A stretch of DNA of 64,000 nucleotides from UBA668 sp039796575 (GCA_039796575.1 JBDKJP010000046.1:1-64000); one strand, 5' to 3'. Shown: positions 16,327 through 25,498, counted from the first letter of the stretch. The notes: a model not told the origin generated them from the sequence alone. Translations and numbers: made by a program.

Positions 16327-17247
16327 TCAGCCGCTGGTGCGCCCGCTCGCGATACTGCACACCACTTCGCGGTGCAGGCACAGCCGCACCTCGCGCTCGA
16401 GGCGCTCCTGGTCCCACCCGTTCATGAAGTCGGCGTGGCCGCTCAGCAACCCACCGCTTGCGAGCAGCAGCCCGTCGGTGGAGCCCGAGTGCGGGTACTC
16501 CACGCTGAACTGCAGCTGCGGCACCGGCACCGGATGGCTCTCGGGGCACACGCCCTTCGAGCTGTACGCGACGTGCGCCTTGTGGTTGTCGCTGTCGAGG
16601 TTCACGCCGTCCCAGCAGTCGGGGAACGTCACCAGCAGGCGCAGGTTGCGCGTCTCGCCGCACGTCGGCGGCAGCACCTCGCGGGTGATGCCCGTGCCGC
16701 ACGACCACGCGACGATCGACACCGGCTGCTCCGACTCGGCACCGGCGTTGCCCGCGATCATCACCAGCCCCTCGGGGAACGGCTGCACGATGGTCGGGTC
16801 GACGTCGACACCCGGCCGGTAGTAGGCGACGCTCTTCACCGGCTCGAGCATCTCGCCGTCGCGCAGCAGCGCGGGCGCCCAGTAGGCCGCCTTGTCGAGC
16901 TGCTGATCGCAGGTGGTGCCGTGGTCGGCGAGCGACTCGACGGTGGTGTCGGCGTCGACGCCGTCATTCCCGAAGAAGACGTGGAGATGGCTCGCGCCCG
17001 CCTCGCCCGGGTACACGATCGGGTCGTCCATCGCCGAGTGGCTGAACCCGCACTCCACCACGAACTGCGGGATCGCGCCCTGCGGGCCCGCGATGGGTCG
17101 ATCGGGCTGGCCGAGCGACGTGGCGTCGGTGTGGTGGTGCTGGTGTTCGGTCGCGTCGCTCGCCGTGTCGTCACCGGTGCTGCTGCACGCGGTGAACGAC
17201 ACGCCGAGCAACCCAGCGGTCAGCGCGGCGAGCGCATGGTGTCGCAT
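16327..17247 (-). CDS. DUF1996-domain lipoprotein
   Basis: Exported protein of 306 residues with a lipobox FTAC (Cys21), a His-rich tract (HQHHH, about 35-40) and a DUF1996 domain (about 60-275). Diagnostic pieces are DDPIVYPGEAGASHLHVFFGN, which places a conserved His pair, and FPDCWDGVNLDSDNHKAHVAY. The family is of unknown function and occurs in fungi and actinobacteria. The His tract and conserved histidines could bind metal, which would suit the adjacent cupredoxin gene; this is an inference. It starts 9 nt after the stop of the beta-helix gene and is probably cotranscribed. Confidence 0.88.
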   Translation of the reverse strand: MRHHALAALTAGLLGVSFTACSSTGDDTASDATEHQHHHTDATSLGQPDRPIAGPQGAIPQFVVECGFSHSAMDDPIVYPGEAGASHLHVFFGNDGVDADTTVESLADHGTTCDQQLDKAAYWAPALLRDGEMLEPVKSVAYYRPGVDVDPTIVQPFPEGLVMIAGNAGAESEQPVSIVAWSCGTGITREVLPPTCGETRNLRLLVTFPDCWDGVNLDSDNHKAHVAYSSKGVCPESHPVPVPQLQFSVEYPHSGSTDGLLLASGGLLSGHADFMNGWDQERLEREVRLCLHREVVCSIASGRTSG

Positions 17248-17256
17248 GCGAGCCGA

Positions 17257-18672
17257 TCAGGACGACTTGGCGGGCACGTAGATGGCCGCCACGTCGACCT
17301 CGTAGGGCACGTCGGTGGCGGGCTTCGCCGGCGCCGTGTCGGCGTCGGGCATGTTCTCCTGCGGCTCCAGTTCGGGCAGCGGGGCCGTCTTCCAGTCGAC
17401 CGACGGCGGCGCCGTCTCCACGTCGACCAGCCACTGCACGATGTCGTACACGCCGGCCGTCCAGTCGCCTGTGCCGGTCGCGTCGCACGGGGCCAGGGTC
17501 TGCAGGTCGGTCGGGCTGGTGGTCTCGGCGGTGTTGCCGCTGAAGCAGTTGCCGAGTGTCGACAGGTCGCTGCCCGCCGAGGCGACCATCAGGTCGAACA
17601 ACCGGTTGCCACCGACCACGTTGCCGATGATGCGGTTCTGCTGGCCGTCCCACAGGATGGGGCCGCCCGGATCCTCCGGCAGCTCCTTCTTCTGGTCGAC
17701 GCACGGCGTGTCCCACTCGTCCTCGGTGGGCACCGCGTCGTTGGGATCGTCCTCCAGGAACGGCACCGAGGCGATGCCGGTCTTGTCGTGGTCGTACACC
17801 AGGTTGCGTTCGATGTCGTTGCGCACGCCACCCGCCACGAGGATGCCGTTGCCCATCGCCAGGATGGCCACGTCGATGGCCGGGGTGTCGGCCTGGTTGT
17901 TCGAGTACACCTCGTTGCCGACGATGGTGGTCTCGCGCTCGGGGTAGCACAGCTCGTAGCTGCCGCTGTTCGGCACGATGCCCGCACGGTTGAAGCGGAA
18001 GATCGAGTTGACGATGAGCAGGTTGCCGCCCGAGTTGGTGCCCGAGTACCCGAGGCCGTTGTGCTCGCTGACCGTGTCGTCGATGACGGCGTTGCACGGG
18101 TAGCACTCGCCGATGTACACACCGGCGTCGGGGCTGCCCGCCGCGTAGATGTGCTCGAGCTGGCCGTTCATGCTGTCGAACGCGTACACGCCGTAGTCAC
18201 CGGTGCGGTACGCCGTGAGGTACGAGCCGCGGTAGCCCTCCACACCGGTCCAGAAGAAGCCGTTGTGGGTGTAGTTCATCGCGGTCATGTTCTCGACCGT
18301 CACGCCGTTGGCGCCGAGGATGCGGATGCCGTTCTCGAGCTCGAAGTTGCCGTCGAGGATCACCGTGTTGCGGTCGAGGCCGCGGATGGTGAGCTCGTCG
18401 GTCTCGACCTGCACGGCCTCCTGGTACGTACCGGGGGCGACGAGGATGAGGTCGCCGGGCGCGGCCGCGTCGACGGCCTCCTGGATGGTGGCGAACTCGT
18501 CGGGCACGTCGAGCGTGCCGTCGGACGCGGCGGTGGTCTCGGGGGCCGACGTCGTGTCGGCGCCGGCGGTGGTCTCCGCCGCGACGGTGGTGGAGGTCGA
18601 CTCGTCGCCACCACCGCAGGCCACGAGGACCAGTGCGGTGGCCGCGAGGCCGGCGAGCAGACGACGATGCAT
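17257..18672 (-). CDS. Right-handed beta-helix lipoprotein
   Basis: 471-residue exported protein. The lipobox LVAC gives Cys19, followed by a Thr/Ala tether and then FATIQEAVDAAAPGDLILVAPGTYQ, the standard entry to a pectate-lyase-like parallel beta-helix, with repeating strands such as TIRGLDRNTVILDG and VTVENMTAMNY through about residue 380. NosD-type copper-site proteins share this fold, and a cupredoxin is encoded immediately upstream, but there is no nos cluster here. Polysaccharide binding is equally possible. ATG 18672 follows an AGGGGA site; an ATG at 18693 overlapping the upstream stop is the alternative. Confidence 0.85.
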   Translation of the reverse strand: MHRRLLAGLAATALVLVACGGGDESTSTTVAAETTAGADTTSAPETTAASDGTLDVPDEFATIQEAVDAAAPGDLILVAPGTYQEAVQVETDELTIRGLDRNTVILDGNFELENGIRILGANGVTVENMTAMNYTHNGFFWTGVEGYRGSYLTAYRTGDYGVYAFDSMNGQLEHIYAAGSPDAGVYIGECYPCNAVIDDTVSEHNGLGYSGTNSGGNLLIVNSIFRFNRAGIVPNSGSYELCYPERETTIVGNEVYSNNQADTPAIDVAILAMGNGILVAGGVRNDIERNLVYDHDKTGIASVPFLEDDPNDAVPTEDEWDTPCVDQKKELPEDPGGPILWDGQQNRIIGNVVGGNRLFDLMVASAGSDLSTLGNCFSGNTAETTSPTDLQTLAPCDATGTGDWTAGVYDIVQWLVDVETAPPSVDWKTAPLPELEPQENMPDADTAPAKPATDVPYEVDVAAIYVPAKSS

Positions 18673-18689
18673 GTGAGAGTTCCCCTGGT

Positions 18690-19118
18690 TCATGGTGCGG
18701 TGACGACGATGGTGCCGAACATGCCGGCGGTGGCGGAGCCGTGGATGCTGCAGTAGTAGACGTACGTGCCCGGCGTGTCGAACACGTGCGAGTACGTGTC
18801 CTCGGGCAGGAAGTCGGCCTCGAGCACACCCCACGTGGTGGCCTTCGGGTCGTCCTCGGGCAGCACGTTGTGCGGGTTGCGGCCGTTGTTGGTGAACACG
18901 ACCTCGGTGCCCGCCACGATCTCGAGCGGCTGGGGCAGGAAGTTGTTGTCGATGGCCAACACGTCGGCCGTCTCACCGTTGGCGGGATACGTGACGGCGT
19001 CATCGGTGACGGAGTCGGCCACGGTGGTGGAGGCCGACAGGCTGTCGTCGCCATCGGCCCCACACGCTGCGAGCGCGAGCACGCACGCGGCGACGGCCGC
19101 CATCTTCGATTTCCGCAC
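18690..19118 (-). CDS. Cupredoxin (plastocyanin-like) lipoprotein
   Basis: 142-residue exported blue-copper-type protein. After a lipobox LAAC (Cys19) there is one cupredoxin domain with the ligand set His in GRNPHNVLP and Cys/His/Met in YYCSIHGSATAGM (C-x2-H-x4-M), so a type 1 copper centre for electron transfer is likely. The start is GTG with a strong GGGGGAGG site 6-8 nt upstream; no ATG gives the full signal peptide. It heads a three-gene set with the beta-helix and DUF1996 lipoproteins, all exported. Confidence 0.9.
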   Translation of the reverse strand: MRKSKMAAVAACVLALAACGADGDDSLSASTTVADSVTDDAVTYPANGETADVLAIDNNFLPQPLEIVAGTEVVFTNNGRNPHNVLPEDDPKATTWGVLEADFLPEDTYSHVFDTPGTYVYYCSIHGSATAGMFGTIVVTAP

Positions 19119-19185
19119 GGATGTCCTCCCCCGAGGTGCCCGCCCTGTTGGGTGCAGTCGGCGCACGGACTCTAGTGTGCGCCGG

Positions 19186-19824
19186 GTGACGGATGACGAA
19201 ACGGTGGCCCCCGAGACCACCCCCACCACCACCCCACGGACGGGCCCGATCTGGATCGTGCTGTTCGTGGCCCTGGTGGTGTGCACACAGTTGTCGAGCA
19301 TCATCACGTCGTTGGCGAAGACCCACCCGCTCCTGCTCGTCGGCCTTTCCGCCCGGAACCGCAACATCGTCCTCACGGCCCCCGTGCTCCCGGTCTGGCA
19401 GTGGATGCTCGTCGCAGGGTTGCGGCTGGCTCTCTCCGCAACGGTGTGCCACATGATCGGCCGCGTCTACGGCGATCGGGCACTGCGCTGGTTCTGGCGG
19501 TTCCTCGGCATGCCGCAGGAACAAGTGGCGAGGTTCGAGCAGCAGATCGCGAAGGCCGAGTGGATCGTGGTGCCGTTCTTCGTGGGCAGCAACATCGTGT
19601 GGGCGCTCACCGGCGCGGCGGCCACGACGTGGAAGCGTCTCGTGCCGATGTTCGCGGTGGGCATCGTCGCAAGGTTCCTCCTGCTGTGGTGGCTCTCGAG
19701 GGTGTTCCGAGAGGAGCTCCTTCGCATCACCACCTGGATGAGCGACAACCAGCTGTGGCTGATCCTGGTGTCGCTGGTGGTCGTGGTGCTGGTGAACGTG
19801 CGCAACTTCCGCAACGGTCGGTGA
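19186..19824 (+). CDS. Polytopic membrane protein, possibly DedA-like
   Basis: 212-residue protein with about four hydrophobic segments (25-45, 65-90, 120-145 and 187-205) and an amphipathic stretch (ALRWFWRFLGMPQEQVARFEQ) between them. The arrangement GVPFFVGSN-like VVPFFVGSNIVWALTGAAA plus the Arg/Trp-rich loop recalls the DedA/VTT membrane family, but the match is weak and the name is tentative. GTG 19186 lies 7 nt after TAGTGT (19173-19178), which decides the start over GTG 19177. It is divergent from the cupredoxin gene. Confidence 0.7.
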   Translation: MTDDETVAPETTPTTTPRTGPIWIVLFVALVVCTQLSSIITSLAKTHPLLLVGLSARNRNIVLTAPVLPVWQWMLVAGLRLALSATVCHMIGRVYGDRALRWFWRFLGMPQEQVARFEQQIAKAEWIVVPFFVGSNIVWALTGAAATTWKRLVPMFAVGIVARFLLLWWLSRVFREELLRITTWMSDNQLWLILVSLVVVVLVNVRNFRNGR

Positions 19825-19860
19825 CGCGGGCATCTGCGGAGGCTGCTAGACACTGGCCCC

Positions 19861-20358
19861 ATGGCTCAGACTGCACTTGGGGGCAACCCCGTCAACACCG
19901 TCGGCGACCTCCCCGCGGTCGGCGCGCCGACTCCGTCGTTCACGCTCGCGAAGGGCGACCTCAGCGACCTCACGCCGGCCGACCTCGAGGGCAAGCGCGT
20001 CGTGCTCAACATCTTCCCGAGCATCGACACGCCCACGTGCGCCACGAGCGTGCGCCGGTTCAACGAGATCGCGTCGAGCCTCGACAACACCGTGGTGGTG
20101 TGCGTGGCCGCCGACCTGCCGTTCGCGATGGGCCGCTTCTGCGGTGCCGAGGGCCTCAGCAACGTGGTCACGGCGAGCACGTTCCGCAGCGACTTCGGCG
20201 ACGCCTACGGCGTGAAGCTGGCCGACGGCAAGCTCGCCGGCCTGATGGCTCGCTCGGTCGTGGTGCTCGACGAGCACGGCACCGTCATCCACAGTCAGCT
20301 CGTGCCCGAGATCGCGCAGGAGCCCGACTACGACGCCGCCATCGCCGCCCTCTCCTGA
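19861..20358 (+). CDS. tpx: Thiol peroxidase, atypical 2-Cys peroxiredoxin
   Basis: Peroxiredoxin of 165 residues that reduces hydroperoxides with electrons from thioredoxin. The peroxidatic Cys60 sits in PSIDTPTCATSVR and the resolving Cys94 in GRFCGAEGL, the exact spacing of the Tpx class; N-terminal VGDLPAVGAPTPSFTL is also typical. Length is as expected. It is convergent with dapB, 9 nt apart, with both stop codons inside one hairpin. Confidence 0.97.
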   Translation: MAQTALGGNPVNTVGDLPAVGAPTPSFTLAKGDLSDLTPADLEGKRVVLNIFPSIDTPTCATSVRRFNEIASSLDNTVVVCVAADLPFAMGRFCGAEGLSNVVTASTFRSDFGDAYGVKLADGKLAGLMARSVVVLDEHGTVIHSQLVPEIAQEPDYDAAIAALS

Positions 20359-20371
20359 CCCTTCGGGTCAG
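20355..20371. terminator. Bidirectional hairpin containing both stop codons
   Basis: CTGACCC-TTC-GGGTCAG is a perfect 7-bp stem with a 3-nt loop. The tpx stop (20356-20358) and the dapB stop (20368-20370) each lie in one arm. No T-run follows on either strand. Confidence 0.5.
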
Positions 20372-21138
20372 ATGCCGAGGAGGGGGTCGAGGCCGAGGGT
20401 GAGGCCGGGGTGCTCGTGCACGTGCTTGCACGCCAGCACCACGCCCGGCATGAAGCTCACCCGGTCGTAGCTGTCCTGGCGCAGCACCAGGGTCTGACCC
20501 TGCGCGCCGAGTATCACTTCCTGGTGCGCCACCATGCCGCGCATCCGCACCGAGTGCACACGGATGCCGGCTGGGCCTTCGCCGCCGCGCGCCCCGGCGT
20601 ACACCTCGTGCTGAGTGGGGTCGGCCGCCCACTCGCCCGAGGCCGCCGCCATCCGCTGCGCCGTGACCACGGCGGTGCCCGACGGGGCGTCGATCTTGCG
20701 GTCGTGGTGGAGTTCGATGATCTCGGCCGTGTCGAAGAACGGCGCCGCCAGCTCTGCGAAGCGCATCATCAGCACGGCACTGATGGCGAAGTTCGCGGCG
20801 ACGATGCAGTTGCTGCCACTGAACTCGCTGCGGAACGCGGCGAGGTCGTCGTCGGTGAAGCCGGTGGTGCCCACCACGGCGTGCATGCCGTGCATCGCCA
20901 GCCACGGCAGCGTGACCCGGGCCGCCGATGCGACGGTGAAGTCGACCACCACCTGGCAGTCGGCGTCGGCGAGGGCGCGCAGCTCAGCGGCGATGGTCAC
21001 CCCGTGCACCTGCTGGCCGGCGGCGTGCGGATCGACCGCTGCCACCAGCGCCAACGCCGGATCGGTGGCCACCGCATCGCACACCGTGGCACCCATTCGG
21101 CCGCCGGCACCCACCACACCCACTCGGATCGCGCTCAT
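20368..21138 (-). CDS. dapB: 4-hydroxy-tetrahydrodipicolinate reductase
   Basis: NAD(P)H-dependent reductase of 256 residues following DapA in the diaminopimelate pathway. The Rossmann start VGVVGAGGRMG, VVGTTGFT, and the catalytic HHDRKIDAPSGTA block are intact. ATG 21138 is 6 nt after TACCGT (21150-21145) and was preferred to an in-frame start at 21192, since homology begins with SAIRVGVVGAGG. It is unlinked to dapA but within 14 kb of it. Confidence 0.97.
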   Translation of the reverse strand: MSAIRVGVVGAGGRMGATVCDAVATDPALALVAAVDPHAAGQQVHGVTIAAELRALADADCQVVVDFTVASAARVTLPWLAMHGMHAVVGTTGFTDDDLAAFRSEFSGSNCIVAANFAISAVLMMRFAELAAPFFDTAEIIELHHDRKIDAPSGTAVVTAQRMAAASGEWAADPTQHEVYAGARGGEGPAGIRVHSVRMRGMVAHQEVILGAQGQTLVLRQDSYDRVSFMPGVVLACKHVHEHPGLTLGLDPLLGI

Positions 21139-21192
21139 GCTGTGACGGTAGCCCCTGGTTGCGTCCCGACACCGATGGGATAGAACAGTCAC

Positions 21193-21573
21193 ATGAGCAG
21201 CTTCTTCGACAAAGCCAAGGACAAGGCCACCCAGCTGGCGAACCAGGCCAAGGACAAGGTCGACGAGACGCAGAACAAGCGCAAGGCCGACGACCTCCTC
21301 GACGACATCGGCCGCATCGTCTACCGCCAGCGCACCACCGGCGTCACCGAGCCCGGTGACGCCGCCGCCATCGACGCACTGGTGGCCGAGCTGAAGGCCC
21401 TGGCCGACCTGGGCACCGACATCCTCGGCACGAAGCCCGAGGCACCGGCCGCGGCACCCGCCAGCAACCTGCCGCGGCCGCCCGCGCTCGGCGGTACGCC
21501 GATGCCGGCTCCCGCCGCCACCCCGATGCCCGAACCGATGCCCACGCCGACGCCCGAGCCGGGCAACGGCTGA
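21193..21573 (+). CDS. Small hypothetical protein with Pro-rich tail
   Basis: 126 residues, unrecognised. The first 45 residues are a highly charged, probably amphipathic helix rich in Lys, Asp and Gln (SSFFDKAKDKATQLANQAKD), the middle is helical, and the last 45 residues are almost only Ala/Pro/Met/Thr. There is no signal peptide or membrane segment. Similar charged-helix proteins are common beside dapB in related genomes, but no role is known to me. It is divergent from dapB and convergent with the M16 protease gene. Confidence 0.65.
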   Translation: MSSFFDKAKDKATQLANQAKDKVDETQNKRKADDLLDDIGRIVYRQRTTGVTEPGDAAAIDALVAELKALADLGTDILGTKPEAPAAAPASNLPRPPALGGTPMPAPAATPMPEPMPTPTPEPGNG

Positions 21574-21593
21574 CCGCCCGACCCGCGGGTCAG
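21570..21593. terminator. Bidirectional palindrome spanning two stop codons
   Basis: CTGACC (21570-21575) pairs with GGTCAG (21588-21593); inside lies the perfect palindrome GACCCGCGGGTC (21580-21591). The stop codons of the two convergent genes (21571-21573 and 21590-21592) are in the arms. Confidence 0.4.
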
Positions 21594-22813
21594 TCGGGGC
21601 CGACCGTCACGACGATCGGTTCGGCCGCGAGCACCTCGGCGATCACGTCGCGCACCGCGTCGTGATCGACGGCGGCCCAGCGCGCCACTTGATCGTCGAT
21701 GGCGCGCACCGTGCCGGTGGTGATGAGCTGCCCCGCGGTGCGGGCCATGCGCGCGCCCGTGTCCTCGAGGCCCAGCTCGAACGCGCCCGTGAGGTAGCCC
21801 TTGGCCACGTCGAGCTCGTCGTCGGTGATGCCGCCGGTGATGAGCTTGTCGATCTCGGTGCGCAGCAGCCCCTGCACCTCGTCGGCGTGCTCGGGCTGCG
21901 TGCCTGCGTACATCTGGAACACGCCCGCATCGGCGTAGGCCGACACGCCCGAGTACACGGCGTAGGCCAGACCGCGGCGCTCACGGATCTCCTCGAACAG
22001 GCGACTCGACAGGCCGCCGCCGAGCACGTGGTTCACCACGTCGAGCGCCTCGCGCCGCGGGTCGAGCCGGGCGAGCGAACGGCCGCCCATCACGATGTGC
22101 ACCTGCTCGGTGTCGTCGGGCACGGCCTCGCCGCTGCCGATGCCACCGGGCGCCTCGCGCACGGGCCGCGTGCCGCCGGGCGCGACGTCGGCGAAGGCGG
22201 CCTGCACCAGACCGAGCAGCTCGTCGTGCTCGAGCGGGCCGACGGCGGTGACCACCATGTTCTCGGCCCGGTAGTGCGTGCGGAAGAAGCCGCGCACGTC
22301 GTCGGGTGTGATGGCCTGCACGTGTGCACGGTCGCCACCCGGGTCGCGTCCGAGCGAATGGCCGGGGAACACCCGCGCCGCGAACGTTCGGTGCGCGACG
22401 TCGTCGGGTGAGTCGTCGTCCATGGCCAGCTCTTCGAGGATCACCTGGCGCTCGGCGTGCACGTCGTCGTCGCGCAACGCGGGCCGGGTGAGCACGTCGC
22501 CGAGCAGCTCGATGCCGAACTCGGCGTGCCGGGCCGGGAGTCGGCAGTAGTACGCCGTGTATTCCTTCGACGTGAACGCGTTGAAGTCGCCGCCGCGGCG
22601 ATCGACGCCACGGGACAGCTCCTGTGCGGAGCGGGTGTCGGTGCCCTTGAACAGCAGGTGCTCGAGGAAGTGGCTGACGCCGCTCAGGGCCTCGGGCTCG
22701 TCGCGCGAGCCGACGCCCACCCAGACACCGGTGGCCACCGACAGCGTGCCGGGCACGCGTTCGGTGGCCACCGTGAGGCCTGAGCTCAGTTGGGTGATCC
22801 GAAGATCGGTCAT
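21590..22813 (-). CDS. M16-family zinc peptidase
   Basis: Pitrilysin-type metalloprotease of 407 residues. The inverted zinc motif HFLEH is near residue 48-52, with the distal Glu in the VILEELAMDDDSP helix, and a C-terminal half-domain with RRGLAYAVYSGVSAYADAG. Processing-peptidase-like M16 proteins cleave small peptides and are typically encoded next to pnp, as here. The gene begins 36 nt downstream of the pnp stop, so it is presumably in the rpsO-pnp transcript. Confidence 0.95.
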   Translation of the reverse strand: MTDLRITQLSSGLTVATERVPGTLSVATGVWVGVGSRDEPEALSGVSHFLEHLLFKGTDTRSAQELSRGVDRRGGDFNAFTSKEYTAYYCRLPARHAEFGIELLGDVLTRPALRDDDVHAERQVILEELAMDDDSPDDVAHRTFAARVFPGHSLGRDPGGDRAHVQAITPDDVRGFFRTHYRAENMVVTAVGPLEHDELLGLVQAAFADVAPGGTRPVREAPGGIGSGEAVPDDTEQVHIVMGGRSLARLDPRREALDVVNHVLGGGLSSRLFEEIRERRGLAYAVYSGVSAYADAGVFQMYAGTQPEHADEVQGLLRTEIDKLITGGITDDELDVAKGYLTGAFELGLEDTGARMARTAGQLITTGTVRAIDDQVARWAAVDHDAVRDVIAEVLAAEPIVVTVGPD

Positions 22814-22849
22814 GCGAGACGGAGGACCGGTTCGGTCACGGACGTCGGA

Positions 22850-25333
22850 TCAGCGGTGACGACGACGGCCGCCACGGTCGCCGCCGCGACCACCACGGTC
22901 GCCGCCACGATCGTCGGCGTTGCCGCCGCTCTCGCCACCGGGGCCGAGGTCGCCGAGCTCGCCGGCGAGCTCTGCGTCGAACGCGTCGTCGAAGCTGACG
23001 GCGACGGCACCGTCGACCGGCGGGGCGCTCTCGCGCGGCGCACGGTCGCGGTCGCGGCCACCACGGTCACGGTCGCGGCCACCGCGGTCACCACGATCAC
23101 CACGATCGCCGCGGTCGGACGACGAGGCAGCGCCCTCGGGGATCACGGGGTCCCAGCTCTCACCGGGGGTGAGGCTGACCTTGCCCTTCTCGTCGATCTC
23201 CTCGACGAGCACTTCGATCTCCTGGCCGAGCGTGAGCACGTCCTCCACGTTGTTGATGCGCTTGCCCTTGCCGAGCTTGCTGATGTGCACCAGGCCGTCG
23301 CGGCCAGGGAGGATGTTGACGAACGCACCGAACTTGGTGATGTTCACGACGCGACCCTGGTAGCTCTTGCCGAGCTCGGCCATGGGCGGCGACACGATGG
23401 CCTGGATGCGGGCCTTGGCCTCTTCCATCCGCCACGCCTCGACGGCGCCGATGGTGACGATGCCCTGGGCGCCGTCGTCGTCGACGGCGATGTCGGCGCC
23501 GGTCTCCTGGACGATGGTGTTGATGACCTTGCCCTTCGGCCCGATGACCTCACCGATCTTGTCCATCGGGATGGTGATGGTGATGATCTTCGGCGCGGTG
23601 GCGGCCACCTCGTCGCGGGGAGCGGCGATGCAGGCGTTCATGTTGTCGAGGATCTGGGTGCGGGCTTCCTTCGCCTGGTCGAGCGCGGCGGCCAGCACGT
23701 CGGCGGGGATGCCGTCGATCTTGGTGTCGAGCTGCAGGGCGGTGATGGCGTCGGAGGTGCCGGCCACCTTGAAGTCCATGTCGCCGAACGCGTCCTCGGC
23801 ACCGAGGATGTCGGTGAGGGTGGTGTACTTGCCCTCGGCGTAGACGAGGCCCATGGCGATGCCGGCCACGGCCGCACGTACCGGCACGCCGGCGTCCATG
23901 AGTGCGAGCGAGCCCGAGCACACCGAGGCCATCGAGGTGCTGCCGTTGGAGGCGAGCACTTCGGCCACGAGGCGGAGCGTGTAGTTGAACTTCTCACGGT
24001 CGGGCAGCACGGGCAGCAGCGCACGGGCGGCGAGCGCACCGTGACCGATCTCGCGGCGCTTCGGCGAACCGACGCGGCCCGTCTCACCGTTGGCCCACGG
24101 GGCCATGTTGTAGTGGAACAGGAAGTACTTGTTGGTCTCCGGGCCGAGCGTGTCGAGCAGCTGGTTCATGCGCGGCATGGCCATGGTGAGCACGTTCATC
24201 ACCTGGGTCTCGCCACGCTGGAACAGGCCGGTGCCGTGCGCGGTGGGCAGCACGCCGGTCTCGCTGCTGAGCGGACGCAGGTCGCGGGGACCACGACCGT
24301 CGATGCGCTTGCCCTCTTCGACGATGCGCTTGCGGACGAGCTTCTTGGTGAGGCTGCGCACGGCTTCCTTCACCTCGCGCTCGCGGCCGGCGAACTCGGC
24401 GCCCTCGGCGCAGAGCTTGGCGACGGCGTCGGCGGCCACGGCGTCGGTGGCGGCGTTGCGCTCGGCCTTGCCGGCGATGGCGACGGCCTTCGACAGCTCG
24501 GGGGTGGCGATGGGCTCGACGGCGGCGAACACCTCGGGGGCGTAGTCGACGCTGACGGTGTACTCCATCGGCACGATGGGGCCCTTCGCGGCCACGACGG
24601 CGGCGACGAGCTCCTTCTGGAGGGCGATGCTCTCATTGATCCAGGTCTTGCTGGCCTCGAGGCCGGCAGCGAGGGCCGCTTCGTCGACCTTCGGGGCGCC
24701 CTCGGCGTAGTAGTCGAAGCTCTTGGTGGTGCCACCGGCCTCGACCATCATGATGGCGACGTCGCCGTTGTCGAGCTGGCGACCGGCGACCACGAGCTCG
24801 AACGTGCTGTTCTGGCCCTCGTCGTAGCTGGGGTGCGGGGTCCACTCGCCGGCCTGGCTGTAGGCCACGCGCACGGCACCGATGGGGCCGTCGAACGGGA
24901 TGCCGCTGAGCATGAGCGAGGCGGACGCGGCGTTGATGGAGAGCACGTCGTGCGGGTTCTCCATGTCGGCGCCGATGATGGTGAGGACGACCTGCACCTC
25001 GTTGCGGAAGCCATCGGGGAACGCCGGGCGGAGCGGGCGGTCGGTGAGACGGCAGGTGAGGATGGCGTCCTCGGTGGGACGGCCTTCACGACGGAAGAAC
25101 GAGCCCGGGATCTTGCCCGCGGCGTACGCACGCTCTTCGACGTCGATGGTGAGGGGGAAGAAGTCCGCACCGGGGCGGGCTTCCTTGGCGGCGTTGGCCG
25201 TGGCCAGCACCGTGGTGCCGCCGAGCGATGCCACGACGGCACCCATGCTCTGCTGGGCCAGCTTCCCGGTCTCGAAGGACAGGGTCTTGTCGGTGCCCGA
25301 CACGGGGACCGACACTCGGATGGCATCTGCCAT
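22850..25333 (-). CDS. pnp: Polyribonucleotide nucleotidyltransferase
   Basis: PNPase (827 residues), a trimeric phosphorolytic 3'-5' exoribonuclease. Two RNase PH cores flank a helical linker; KH domain with GPKGKVINTI (about 585-640) and S1 domain with GRVVNITKFGAFVNILPGRDG (about 650-720) follow. The C-terminal 105 residues are unusual: RG/RD repeats on both sides of an acidic insert (FDDAFDAELAGELGDLG), likely disordered and RNA-binding. AAAGGAGC precedes the ATG. The order rpsO-pnp is conserved across bacteria. Confidence 0.98.
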   Translation of the reverse strand: MADAIRVSVPVSGTDKTLSFETGKLAQQSMGAVVASLGGTTVLATANAAKEARPGADFFPLTIDVEERAYAAGKIPGSFFRREGRPTEDAILTCRLTDRPLRPAFPDGFRNEVQVVLTIIGADMENPHDVLSINAASASLMLSGIPFDGPIGAVRVAYSQAGEWTPHPSYDEGQNSTFELVVAGRQLDNGDVAIMMVEAGGTTKSFDYYAEGAPKVDEAALAAGLEASKTWINESIALQKELVAAVVAAKGPIVPMEYTVSVDYAPEVFAAVEPIATPELSKAVAIAGKAERNAATDAVAADAVAKLCAEGAEFAGREREVKEAVRSLTKKLVRKRIVEEGKRIDGRGPRDLRPLSSETGVLPTAHGTGLFQRGETQVMNVLTMAMPRMNQLLDTLGPETNKYFLFHYNMAPWANGETGRVGSPKRREIGHGALAARALLPVLPDREKFNYTLRLVAEVLASNGSTSMASVCSGSLALMDAGVPVRAAVAGIAMGLVYAEGKYTTLTDILGAEDAFGDMDFKVAGTSDAITALQLDTKIDGIPADVLAAALDQAKEARTQILDNMNACIAAPRDEVAATAPKIITITIPMDKIGEVIGPKGKVINTIVQETGADIAVDDDGAQGIVTIGAVEAWRMEEAKARIQAIVSPPMAELGKSYQGRVVNITKFGAFVNILPGRDGLVHISKLGKGKRINNVEDVLTLGQEIEVLVEEIDEKGKVSLTPGESWDPVIPEGAASSSDRGDRGDRGDRGGRDRDRGGRDRDRAPRESAPPVDGAVAVSFDDAFDAELAGELGDLGPGGESGGNADDRGGDRGGRGGDRGGRRRHR

Positions 25334-25498
25334 GACGAGCTCCTTTCACGCCGCGCGCATCCACGCCCGGCACTTGGAGCGGAGGTCGGTTCCCAGTCGT
25401 CAACACCGAACGGCGGCCCCGGAGGATCTGCACGGAGGGTTCGGTGCTCGCGACTGACAACCGATCCAGAGGTTCCGCTCGGTTGATTTGTCCTGGAA

